Assembly (NCBI RefSeq): GCF_030227225.1 | Contig: NZ_JASPHQ010000030.1 | Span: 1-19,715, forward strand | Source of the DNA: Corynebacterium rhinophilum | GTDB lineage: Bacteria > Actinomycetota > Actinomycetes > Mycobacteriales > Mycobacteriaceae | Direction: 5' to 3' | Length of the DNA stretch: 19,715 nucleotides | In this document: one piece after another, positions 1-7,119 of the stretch | Layout: every line of letters begins with the position of its first letter | How positions within the stretch are numbered: the stretch's first letter is position 1 | Notes under the pieces: generated by a model | Seen by the model: only the letters and a program-made list of their open reading frames with translations | Database searches by the model: none | What the model was told of the DNA's origin: nothing | Position numbers and translations under genes: made by a program

Positions 1-71
1 ACATGGTGGTAGATTACCAATCTTGCCAGCTCGACTGGGCTGGATATCAGGTGTCCACCAAATGGGGGTCA
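1..71. mobile_element. Probable terminal inverted repeat of an IS3-family element at the window edge
   Basis: Read on the minus strand from base 71, the sequence begins TGACCCCC, followed by ATTTGGTGGACACC. This fits the usual IS3/IS51-type end: TGA, a C-run, then GGACAC about 15 bases in. The plus strand therefore ends in ...GGGGTCA at base 71, with the TG...CA polarity of this family. A minus-strand ATG lies at base 4, about where orfA would start, but only one codon is visible. The body of the element, its other end and any target duplication are outside the window. The assignment rests on motif resemblance alone. This end does not match the left end of the IS3-type element at the right edge, so the two elements would be different. 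Confidence 0.42.
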
Positions 72-102
72 GGTCCCTCCGCGTGGGCTAAGCTGACTGC
101 TT

Positions 103-768
103 ATGGAAAGCATGTGGCCACCGTTTGGGCTGACGATTCGCGCGAGCGATACAACCCACCCTGGCGTGGAACTGCGCGTGATGCGCGATGAGGATATTGC
201 GGCAATCGCCGGTGTGGCGCCAGAGGACATCTACGGCGCAGACATTCCAGATTACGCCTTTCCGTGGTTATTCAATCCCAGGATGAATACGCCTGCGGCG
301 GCGGCCCAGTTCCGGTGGAGCAACCGGGCGCAGCTGCGCCCAGAAAAGTGGTCCTTGGACTTCATCGTGTGCGATGCGCACTCAGGAGAAATCCTGGGTA
401 CTATCGATGCGCGGGCGGAGGACTTCGCTAGAACGCGAGAAATTGCGACCGGTTCCTGGGTCTTTCACCGCTTCCAAGGCCAAGGGGTGGGCACGCTCAT
501 CCGGCACGCGGTTGTGGCCTTTGGCCTCGATTACCTAGGTGCGCAGGCGATGAGCACGAGCTGGGTGGCGCACAATGAGGCCTCGGCGCGGGTGAGCCAG
601 AAGCTGGGCTACCAGGTGGTTTCTGAAGGGGAAGAAAAGGCGGGGCCGCAGAATAGTTCGCAGCGGCACGTGACTGCGCGCGTGGCGGCTTATAACTATA
701 AACGCCCGGATGACCTGTGCGTGGAGGTCTCCGGGCTGAGCCAGCAGCTGCTGGGGATGCTGCGCTAG
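103..768 (+). CDS. GNAT-family N-acetyltransferase (RimJ/RimL-like)
   Basis: The predicted 221-residue protein carries a GNAT acetyl-CoA site. Motif A includes FQGQGVG at residues 124-130 (the Q/R-x-x-G-x-G/A signature). The later HNEASARVSQKLGY at 157-170 is the typical strand and helix near the acceptor site in RimJ/RimL-type enzymes. Such enzymes transfer acetyl from acetyl-CoA to a protein N-terminus or a small amine; the substrate here is not readable. The start is uncertain. ATG 103 keeps the conserved WPPFGL-type N-terminus, but no clear ribosome binding site precedes it; ATG 112 is an alternative. The frame is closed by a stop at 94-96, so the gene cannot begin in the IS-like end. It converges on wzt with only three bases between the two stops. 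Confidence 0.85.
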   Translation: MESMWPPFGLTIRASDTTHPGVELRVMRDEDIAAIAGVAPEDIYGADIPDYAFPWLFNPRMNTPAAAAQFRWSNRAQLRPEKWSLDFIVCDAHSGEILGTIDARAEDFARTREIATGSWVFHRFQGQGVGTLIRHAVVAFGLDYLGAQAMSTSWVAHNEASARVSQKLGYQVVSEGEEKAGPQNSSQRHVTARVAAYNYKRPDDLCVEVSGLSQQLLGMLR

Positions 769-771
769 CTC

Positions 772-1572
772 CTACCCAGCGGCGTCTTCGCCCTCAAAGC
801 GCTGGCGCAGATCGCGCACGTATTCGCCTACTTCTGGGCCCTCGTACTGGCCCACGACTTCAGATACCTCGCCCACGGAGCGGATTTCGCCGTGATCGAT
901 CCACAGCGCGGTATTGCACAGCTGCGCCAAAAAGTCATTGGAGTGGGAGGCAAAGACCAAGATGCCGGAGCGCTTAACCAGCTCTTGCAGGCGCACGCGG
1001 GCCTTGGCCATGAAGGCGGCGTCGACGGCGCCGATGCCCTCATCCAGCAGCAGGATTTCCGGCTCGATGGAGGTCACTACGCCGAGTGCCAGGCGCACGC
1101 GCATACCGGTGGAGTAGGTGCGCAGGGGCATCGATAAGTAATCGCCCAGCTCGGAGAACTCTGCGATTTCATCCATCTTTTTCTTCATCTGCTTGATGGA
1201 TTGGCCCAAAAACAGCCCGCGGATGATGATGTTGTCGTAGCCGGATACCTCTGGGTCCATGCCCACGCCCAAGTCAAAGACGGGGGCGACGCGCCCGCGG
1301 ACATCGGCGGTACCGCGCGTGGGCTCGTAGATGCCGGAGAGCAGGCGCAGCAGCGTGGACTTGCCGGCGCCATTGTGGCCAACGAGCCCGACGCGATCGC
1401 CTTCGCGCAGGTGCAGGTTAATATCCCGCAGCGCCTCAACCACCACGGTGTTGTGGTCATTTTTCCCAATGGCACCGCCCGCGGTAGAAAGCATGGCCTT
1501 TTTTAGGGAGCGGGATTTGGCATCAAAGATGGGAAAGTCCACGCACGCGTTATACGTATCAATTGAGACCAT
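772..1572 (-). CDS. wzt: ABC transporter ATPase, Wzt/RfbE type, probable galactan-precursor export
   Basis: This 266-residue cytoplasmic ATPase would power an ABC-2 polysaccharide exporter. It has Walker A GHNGAGKS (65-72), ABC signature YSTGM (153-157), Walker B ILLLDE (173-178) and the switch His in ASHS (His210). The N-terminal extension of about 45 residues before the nucleotide-binding domain is usual for Wzt proteins. There is no long C-terminal carbohydrate-binding domain. It follows the permease gene on the same strand after a 55-base gap and has its own site (GAAAGGA, 9 bases before ATG), so the two form an operon. In mycobacteria the equivalent pair exports lipid-linked galactan for arabinogalactan. 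That role is inferred here from similarity and context. Confidence 0.9.
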   Translation of the reverse strand: MVSIDTYNACVDFPIFDAKSRSLKKAMLSTAGGAIGKNDHNTVVVEALRDINLHLREGDRVGLVGHNGAGKSTLLRLLSGIYEPTRGTADVRGRVAPVFDLGVGMDPEVSGYDNIIIRGLFLGQSIKQMKKKMDEIAEFSELGDYLSMPLRTYSTGMRVRLALGVVTSIEPEILLLDEGIGAVDAAFMAKARVRLQELVKRSGILVFASHSNDFLAQLCNTALWIDHGEIRSVGEVSEVVGQYEGPEVGEYVRDLRQRFEGEDAAG

Positions 1573-1627
1573 TAGTTTTTATCCTTTCAACGAGCCTCAT
1601 GGTGGGGTGGGTGTAAAGGAAGGGAGG

Positions 1628-2518
1628 CTATACCCAGTAGCTCACGCGGAAGCGCCACTTGCGCATGACTAGCCCGGCGATGAACAAGCCGATTGCGGTG
1701 CAGCCGATGACGATCCACCAGTGGTAGGCGGCAACGGGCTCACCAATCATTGGGGCGCGCACGATTTCCAGGTAGTGATACAGCGGGTTGATTTCCGCGA
1801 TGCGGGCGCGGTCTGCCACCGCACCGCCTTGGTCCTTGAGCGTATTGGTCATCCAGACAATCGGGGTGACGTAGAACAATAGCTGCGTCAGGGCTTCTAG
1901 CAGCGGGGCAACGTCGCGGAAGCGCGTGGCGATGATGCCAAAGAACATGGTGACCCACACACCGTTAATGAGCAGGAGCAGCAGCCCGGGGATAAAGAGG
2001 AAGAACTCCCAGCCCAGGTTGCGCGGGAAGATCATGATGAGCAAGAGCCAGATGATGAGGTTATGGCCTAAAAACAGCGTTTGGCGCCACACCAGGCGGT
2101 ACACGTGCACCGAAAGTGGGGCGGGAAGCTGCTTAATCAGTCCCTCATTTTCAATAAAGACCGTGGCGCCTTCCTTGATGCAGCCCGAGATAAAGGTCCA
2201 CATAATAAGGCCCACGGTGACGTGGGGAAGGAATTCCGCGACGGGAATCTGGAAAAGCATGGAATACAGCAGGCCCAAGGCAAGCGCCATCACACCGGTG
2301 GCGATGGTGATCCAGAACGGGCCAAGGACAGAGCGGCGGTAGCGCTGCTTGATATCTTGCAGGCCCAGCTTGAACCACAGCTCACGCTGCTGTGCACCCC
2401 GCGTAAGGTCCGCGAAAGCAGCCTTGAGGGTCATGGACTGGGACGCTGGAACGGCCTCGCCTTCTGGCTGGGAGGTCATGCGGGCGATATCAGCGCGCAG
2501 TTGATTGTTATCTTGCAC
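1628..2518 (-). CDS. wzm: ABC-2 type polysaccharide export permease, Wzm/RfbD type
   Basis: Integral membrane partner of the downstream ATPase. Six hydrophobic segments are visible, starting with one at about residues 68-90 and ending at the C-terminal AIGLFIAGLV stretch. The amphipathic ELWFKLGLQDIKQRYRRS just before the first segment is the classic ABC-2 interface helix. The protein would move an undecaprenyl- or decaprenyl-linked galactan across the inner membrane. The start is uncertain. GTG 2518 has AGGG eight bases upstream; TTG 2548 extends the frame, and ATG 2479 would still leave the conserved part whole. No galactofuranosyltransferase gene (glfT1) lies between the two exporter genes, unlike the mycobacterial order as I recall it. 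Confidence 0.88.
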   Translation of the reverse strand: MQDNNQLRADIARMTSQPEGEAVPASQSMTLKAAFADLTRGAQQRELWFKLGLQDIKQRYRRSVLGPFWITIATGVMALALGLLYSMLFQIPVAEFLPHVTVGLIMWTFISGCIKEGATVFIENEGLIKQLPAPLSVHVYRLVWRQTLFLGHNLIIWLLLIMIFPRNLGWEFFLFIPGLLLLLINGVWVTMFFGIIATRFRDVAPLLEALTQLLFYVTPIVWMTNTLKDQGGAVADRARIAEINPLYHYLEIVRAPMIGEPVAAYHWWIVIGCTAIGLFIAGLVMRKWRFRVSYWV

Positions 2519-2606
2519 GCCCAACACCCTAGCGCGCGTGCTGGGCAAACGGGGAACTACACGCCGCTAGCCTGCGAAAACGGCGATGCCCAGGGAAAAT
2601 TCAGAT

Positions 2607-2637
2607 TTGGGAAACTGACGCCAAACGCGTATACAGT
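2607..2637 (+). promoter_or_regulatory. Probable sigma-A type promoter for the aminotransferase-like gene
   Basis: TTGGGA (2607-2612), 17 bases, then TATACA (2630-2635). Transcription would begin near 2642, about 50 bases before the chosen ATG. The match is good at -10 and fair at -35. Confidence 0.45.
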
Positions 2638-2693
2638 AGGGAATCGACGGCCACGTGGTGGCAGTTGTTCAGTGCGATGAAGAAGGGGACCTA

Positions 2694-3947
2694 ATGCCAG
2701 CAGCTTCGGCACACTATGACGTCTTTAGTGCGCGAGGTTTGTACACCGGGCTATCTGATGGCTGGACGTACCTCAACGCGCACGCGGTGCCCCAAATCTC
2801 GGAGCGCGTGACTTCCGGCGTTGCGCGGTCCTTCCGGATGGCGACGGCGGTAGCGACGCAAGAAGGCCCAGGCGGCGCCCACTCGGCTGCGCCGGAGCCG
2901 GGCCGGCTGGCAGGCGATGGCAACTACGCGGCAGCACGCATGGCCATTGCGGATCTCACCGGTTCCAAGGCGGACCGCGTGGTTCTTGGCCCGTCCCTGC
3001 CCGTGCTGTACCAATCCTTGGCGCGCGCGGCACGCCCACTATTAGGCAGCAATTCCTCGGTGGTGCTGTCCAAGCTGGATCCGCCTACGCTGTATTCGGC
3101 TTTTTCTGAGGTGCGCGCCGATATTCGCTGGGCACAGCCAGATCTTGGCACCGGCGAATTGCCGGGATTCCAGTTCGCGGAGCTTGTCGATGGCTCTACC
3201 AGGCTCGTCTCCTTTTCCGCCGCGCATGAGCTGTTGGGCACGGTATCCCCGGCAGAGGAGATCATTGACACGGTGCGGGGGCGCTCGCGTGCTTGGACGC
3301 TTCTCGATGTCTCCGCAATCGCGCCCTACCGCCCCATCCGCTTCGATGAGCTGGGCGCGGATATCGTAGGCATCGACATCGGCCTGCTTGGTGGGCCGCA
3401 AATGGCCGCCTTGGTCTTCCGCGATACGCGCATGCTCCGCCGCCTGGATGCCTTAAATCCCATCTATTCCAAGGAAGATGGACGCAAGCTAGAGACCCCG
3501 GTTTCTTCTGGCTTGGCCGGTGGCGTGGGGCCACTGGTAGACCACCTTGCGGCCTTGGCTGGTGGGGATAAGGGTTCGCGCCGGGTGCGGCTTAATAAGT
3601 CCATGACCGCCTTGAGCGCCTACCTCGAGGACTTGCGTGCGGATCTGTACTCATTTTTGAGCACGCTTCCCGCCGTACACATCCTGGGTGTTACCGGCGA
3701 GGCGGCGGCGGGCGCTTCCGATAATCGCTTGCCGCGCCTTACCTTTGCGGTCCAGGGCGTGCCCGCGGAGACGGTGTACAAGCGCCTCTTTGATAATGGG
3801 CTCGTCACCACCCTGGCTCCGCAAACGCCGCTGCTGACGGAAATGGGCGTGGAAGAGATCGGTGGTGCCGTTACCGTGGCATTAGGTCCGTTTAATACCC
3901 ACCACGATATCGAGCACCTCGTGCGCGTCGTTGCCTCGCTCGCTTAA
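2694..3947 (+). CDS. Class V aminotransferase / cysteine desulfurase-fold protein lacking the expected PLP lysine
   Basis: The 417-residue protein has the general outline of class V, fold-type I PLP enzymes: an N-terminal GLYTGLSDGWTYLNAHAV segment, a mid-protein LLDVSAIAPYRPI with the Asp that normally holds the pyridine nitrogen, and then ELGADIVGIDIGLLGGPQ. In active relatives this last stretch reads roughly S-x-x-K-x-x-G-P. Here the position three before Gly-Pro is Leu, and no lysine occurs nearby. The His or Gln that usually stacks near the Asp motif is also not evident. It may be a catalytically dead or repurposed fold. ATG 2694 is preferred over an in-frame GTG at 2655 because AAGGGG lies five bases upstream. 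The gene is divergent from wzm and convergent with qor, an order that recalls Rv3777/Rv3778c. Substrate unknown. Confidence 0.75.
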   Translation: MPAASAHYDVFSARGLYTGLSDGWTYLNAHAVPQISERVTSGVARSFRMATAVATQEGPGGAHSAAPEPGRLAGDGNYAAARMAIADLTGSKADRVVLGPSLPVLYQSLARAARPLLGSNSSVVLSKLDPPTLYSAFSEVRADIRWAQPDLGTGELPGFQFAELVDGSTRLVSFSAAHELLGTVSPAEEIIDTVRGRSRAWTLLDVSAIAPYRPIRFDELGADIVGIDIGLLGGPQMAALVFRDTRMLRRLDALNPIYSKEDGRKLETPVSSGLAGGVGPLVDHLAALAGGDKGSRRVRLNKSMTALSAYLEDLRADLYSFLSTLPAVHILGVTGEAAAGASDNRLPRLTFAVQGVPAETVYKRLFDNGLVTTLAPQTPLLTEMGVEEIGGAVTVALGPFNTHHDIEHLVRVVASLA

Positions 3948-3976
3948 ATTCGCCTAAGCAAGGCGCGCTGGGGAAA

Positions 3977-4948
3977 CTACACCGTGAGGACCAGAGTGCC
4001 GGTGACCTCGCCGCTGTCGAGGTCGGTGTGGGCTTTGGCGGCATCGGCAAGCGGGTACGTGCCATGCAGCGCGTGCTTGACGCGTCCATCCTCCAGCATG
4101 GGCCACACATTCTTGATGGTGCCGGCGACGATCTCCGCCTTATCGTCCAAGTCACGCGCGCGCAGCGTCGTGCCCTGAATGGTCAGGCGCTTCGGCAGCA
4201 TGGGGGCCAGGTTGATGTCCGCCTTGGTGCCGCCCTGCATGCCAATGATGATGAGCTTGCCGTCCTTGGCCAGGCACTTCATGTTCTTTTCCAGGTACTT
4301 TGCGCCGATGATATCCAGGATGACATCGCAGCTGCCCTTGAGCTCGTCGACGAAGTCCTGCTCCTTGTAGTTGATGAGAATATCCGCGCCGAGCTCGCGG
4401 CAGCGTTCCAGCTTTTCCTGCGATCCGGCGGTAACCGCCACCTCAGCGCCCAGCGCCTTTGCTACCTGGATGGCAAAGGTGCCGATGCCACCGCCACCGC
4501 CGTGGATGAGCACGCGCTGGCCCTCGTGCAGGCCCGCCTCGATGCCCAGGTTGGACCACACGGTGCAGCCGACCTCAACCACGGCCGCGGTTTCTTCCAA
4601 ACTAAATCCCTTGGGCAGCGGAAGCAGTTGACCCTGCGGGACCGCGACGTATTCTGCATAGCCGCCGCCTGCAAGCAAACAGCCCACCTCGGTGCCAGCT
4701 TCCCAATCCGTATCGCCGGCATCCTCAATCACGCCGGCGGCCTCTAGGCCAATGATTTCCGATGCCCCTGGTGGCGGCGGGTACGCGCCCATCGTCTGCA
4801 GAATATCGCCGCGGTTGACTCCCGCGGCTTTTACCTTCACCAGTACCTCGCCGGATCGCAGCTCAGGAACGTCTACGTCCTGCAGCTCTAGCGACCGTGG
4901 GGTATCAGGATCGGTCTGAACGATTGCCTTCATCTGTGTAGCACTCAT
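3977..4948 (-). CDS. qor: NAD(P)H:quinone oxidoreductase, PIG3/YhdH-type medium-chain reductase
   Basis: A 323-residue medium-chain dehydrogenase/reductase without the structural zinc cysteines, as in quinone reductases. The N-terminal GroES-like part contains GVNRGDILQTMGAYPPPPGA (about 43-62), characteristic of the PIG3 subfamily. The Rossmann part has the cofactor loop GGGGGIG (150-156) before TFAIQVAKALGA. It should reduce quinones or similar electrophiles with NADPH in the cytoplasm. The start could be ATG 4948 or ATG 4933 (MKAIVQT, the usual family start); neither has a strong ribosome binding site. The gene is single and converges on the aminotransferase-like gene with a 29-base gap. 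Confidence 0.88.
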   Translation of the reverse strand: MSATQMKAIVQTDPDTPRSLELQDVDVPELRSGEVLVKVKAAGVNRGDILQTMGAYPPPPGASEIIGLEAAGVIEDAGDTDWEAGTEVGCLLAGGGYAEYVAVPQGQLLPLPKGFSLEETAAVVEVGCTVWSNLGIEAGLHEGQRVLIHGGGGGIGTFAIQVAKALGAEVAVTAGSQEKLERCRELGADILINYKEQDFVDELKGSCDVILDIIGAKYLEKNMKCLAKDGKLIIIGMQGGTKADINLAPMLPKRLTIQGTTLRARDLDDKAEIVAGTIKNVWPMLEDGRVKHALHGTYPLADAAKAHTDLDSGEVTGTLVLTV

Positions 4949-5061
4949 ACCGCCAATGTAATGGAGGAGGTGTGGTGTGCGCCACGTCCATTTCCTCGTG
5001 GGGCAATGTGATTCGCGCGGGACTGTTTAGTAAGCTAACCAAGTTGCCTCTTCGGCACGAT

Positions 5062-5146
<85 letters not shown>

Positions 5147-5157
5147 CAGAGAGCATT

Positions 5158-5186
5158 CCCCTAGTCCTGACTGACTAGGGGTTTTG
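5158..5186 (+). terminator. Intrinsic terminator behind tRNA-Ser(UGA)
   Basis: A perfect 9-bp stem, CCCCTAGTC (5158-5166) with GACTAGGGG (5173-5181), has a 6-base loop and is followed by TTTTG. It starts 12 bases after the tRNA. Confidence 0.85.
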
Positions 5187-5370
5187 TCTTGTCTGTACGA
5201 CTCAGCTGTCTAGAACGGGAAAACGTGGGACCTTTTCCTGCTTCCCCTGATTATCTTTGAAACTAAAATTTATTGCACGAAAGTTTTAGAATGAAAGAAT
5301 AGGTAACGTAGATCGTTTAAACCCCAGGATGATTATTTTCTAACAAATCTACAAACTGACTGCTGAAAAT

Positions 5371-5401
5371 TTGCACATCACCGCACCTCACCGCATACAA
5401 T
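5371..5401 (+). promoter_or_regulatory. Possible promoter of the 52-residue porin-like gene
   Basis: TTGCAC (5371-5376) and TACAAT (5396-5401) are separated by 19 bases, slightly long. The hexamers are good, and the predicted start near 5408 would give a leader of about 50 bases. The upstream part of this gap (5187-5370) is AT-rich and shows no gene. Confidence 0.45.
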
Positions 5402-5458
5402 GATTGCTGCGCGCGGAAACGCGTATAAGATTTTTCCAACCTCGAAAGGAATTTCGAA

Positions 5459-5617
5459 ATGATTTTTGATATCGTATCCAACGTACAGGAAGCAGCACAC
5501 TCCGCAGTCTCCACCGGCTGGGACGCTCTTGAGCAGGCAAGCCTGTTCTTCCGTCAGGTGCCTTACCTGGTCCCGGACGCTGTTAACGAGTTCACCCGCT
5601 CCATCCTCGGCTTCTAA
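5459..5617 (+). CDS. 52-residue acidic, cysteine-free small protein, PorA/PorH-like
   Basis: A short gene with AAAGGA eight bases before ATG and its own terminator. The product begins MIFDIVSNVQEAA and ends FTRSILGF. It has no signal peptide, no Cys and no Lys, six acidic and only two Arg residues, five Ser, and a likely amphipathic helix over residues 8-30. Corynebacterial PorA and PorH porins are similarly small, acidic, free of a cleaved signal and O-mycoloylated on Ser; these features match, but I recognise no close sequence identity. Codons are almost all C-ending or otherwise preferred (GTC, TCC, ACC, GGC, GAC, CAG, CTG, TTC), suggesting strong expression. It stands alone rather than as a porH-porA pair. 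Being a gene is likely; being a porin is inference. Confidence 0.72.
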   Translation: MIFDIVSNVQEAAHSAVSTGWDALEQASLFFRQVPYLVPDAVNEFTRSILGF

Positions 5618-5641
5618 GATTTAAGAACCGAGAGAATAAAG

Positions 5642-5672
5642 CCCCGAGGCCATTTGGTCTCGGGGTTTATTC
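5642..5672 (+). terminator. Intrinsic terminator of the 52-residue gene
   Basis: A 10-bp stem, CCCCGAGGCC (5642-5651) with GGTCTCGGGG (5656-5665) and one G-U pair, has a 4-base loop. It is followed by TTTATTC and flanked by AATAAA/TTTATT pairing that lengthens the stem. It is strong, matching a highly expressed short transcript. Confidence 0.88.
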
Positions 5673-5941
5673 ATGTGCTGACCCCATCTTGAGTTCTAGC
5701 GATGGTGGAAAACTAATATGCACTAGAAACTTATGTAGGAACAGAACGGGATTCTGTTGCTACGGTAGTGGAGCGGTTTGTATCGCTAGTGTTGACCGGT
5801 GCTCAGCCTCTACTTCCTCCGCAAAAGTCACTCACAACAAGGTGATAGTTAGGTAGCTTCTGGTTACGGCCAGATTGCTCAATTCTCATTTTTGCCTCTA
5901 TTGCCGCGAACCTAGCCGCCCTAGCACTGTATGCTGCATTT
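5673..5941. other. Gene-free stretch with a 7-bp inverted repeat
   Basis: Between the terminator and the lipoprotein start there is no credible gene. The stretch contains a perfect inverted repeat, AACAGAA (5740-5746) and TTCTGTT (5752-5758), with a 5-base spacer, which could be an operator or small hairpin. TATGCT (5930-5935) lies six bases before the lipoprotein ATG. Confidence 0.4.
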
Positions 5942-6700
5942 ATGCCTAAAACTCTCACCTCTCCTTGCGCGATCCTTGCAGTGACTGCTGTCGTTTTTGT
6001 TTCCGGTTGTTCTAATTCCGATGAGTCTAATAATGCCGATAGCAAGCCGAATTTCACCGGATCTAGCGCAACTTCAGATGCCAGCGAAGAAACCGCCCCT
6101 TCAGACACGGATGATAAAGGTGCTGGAGACGAGGATTCCGCGAAAGAACCGAGCGCCGCGACAGTGACGGAAAAGGCCCAGGAAAAAGCAGGTTCTGGGG
6201 AGAATAAGATCATCCCAGTAGAAGACTTGTACTCCCTGTGGGTACCAGCGTTGTGTGACCATGGCGCCGGCACGTTGGTGGATGGGACTTTGCCCGAGCA
6301 CTTAAAGACTGGATATCCCAATGCTGCCGCTGGGCTAAAGCTCAACAAGGATGGAACCCCTAAGGGTGCTTACGCCGATATCAACGGCGATGGCAAAGAT
6401 GAAGCTGTCATTACCTATGTCTGCGATCAAGGCGGCGTGGCTTGGCCAGATAATTTGCTGATTTATGACAATGACCTGAATTACATTACTCAGGTAGAAG
6501 ACTGGACCCGTAATGGAATGGAGCCAGCACGCAGGCATATTAATCAGCTGGAGTGGACTGACAATACCGTGACCGTAACGTGGCGTGCCCATGGGGAAGG
6601 CGAATCGGGTGCTGTGGCCACGCAGGACCTGATGGGAAACCTCACCTTGGACGGCGACAAAGCGAACCTAGAGATGACGGGGCACCGGAAGACCTCTTAG
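5942..6700 (+). CDS. Secreted lipoprotein with acidic linker and conserved C-terminal domain
   Basis: The 252-residue protein starts with a lipoprotein signal: a basic/polar start, hydrophobic ILAVTAVVFV, then the lipobox VSGC with Cys23 as the lipidated residue. Residues 24 to about 85 are a low-complexity Ser/Asp/Glu/Ala linker, typical of surface lipoproteins that span the wall. The folded part, from about 92 to 245, contains DINGDGKDE (146-154), a calcium-loop-like motif also seen in FG-GAP repeats, and two cysteines (105, 161) that could form a disulfide. It would sit on the outer face of the cytoplasmic membrane. Function is unknown. No ribosome binding site is visible, and a -10-like TATGCT ends six bases before ATG, so translation may be leaderless. 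Confidence 0.85.
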   Translation: MPKTLTSPCAILAVTAVVFVSGCSNSDESNNADSKPNFTGSSATSDASEETAPSDTDDKGAGDEDSAKEPSAATVTEKAQEKAGSGENKIIPVEDLYSLWVPALCDHGAGTLVDGTLPEHLKTGYPNAAAGLKLNKDGTPKGAYADINGDGKDEAVITYVCDQGGVAWPDNLLIYDNDLNYITQVEDWTRNGMEPARRHINQLEWTDNTVTVTWRAHGEGESGAVATQDLMGNLTLDGDKANLEMTGHRKTS

Positions 6701-6718
6701 ATCCGTCTGATTTTGCTG

Positions 6719-6733
6719 CGGTATTTCATACCG
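6719..6733 (+). terminator. Weak hairpin after the lipoprotein gene
   Basis: CGGTAT, a 3-base loop, then ATACCG: a perfect 6-bp stem 19 bases after the stop. There is no T-run, so it is at best a weak or factor-assisted terminator. Confidence 0.3.
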
Positions 6734-6849
6734 GGGGATGACGAGCCTAGTGCGGCGCAGAATTAATCTTGGAAACGTACAGGGCAAGTCAGGTGTGGTC
6801 GTGATGCTGGCTTTGTCCCAGAGATAAAAATGCTCGACGAAAGGACATC

Positions 6850-7098
6850 ATGAGTACCTCGGAACTTTATGTAGCAGCAGAATCCACTAACCCTAATGAC
6901 ACGTGGTGGTTCCTAGGGTTCCTTCCCATTATTTTGCTCGTCGCGTTCTGGATTGCGGCGGTTATTTCTATTATCGCTTCTGGGTACACGATTGCGGCCA
7001 AGGTGCTCTTTATCGCTGCTACCTTCGCCCTTCCTTTCTTGGGGCCGCTCATCTGGTTCCTCTTTGTTCGCGGCAGGGAAGACAAGCAAAGGCGCTAG
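6850..7098 (+). CDS. Small two-helix membrane protein, PLDc_N (PLD nuclease N-terminal) type
   Basis: An 82-residue protein with GAAAGGA five bases before ATG. Two hydrophobic segments are clear, FLGFLPIILLVAFWIAAVISII and VLFIAATFALPFLGPLIWFLF. The second, with its P-F-L-G-P-L-I-W core, is the hallmark of the PLDc_N family of small actinobacterial membrane proteins. The C-terminus is basic (RGREDKQRR) and likely cytoplasmic. No catalytic phospholipase domain follows. The role is not known; such proteins are often near cell-envelope genes. It converges on moeB, with 21 bases between the stops. Confidence 0.78.
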   Translation: MSTSELYVAAESTNPNDTWWFLGFLPIILLVAFWIAAVISIIASGYTIAAKVLFIAATFALPFLGPLIWFLFVRGREDKQRR

Positions 7099-7119
7099 AA
7101 GGACCATCACCCGGCTGGT

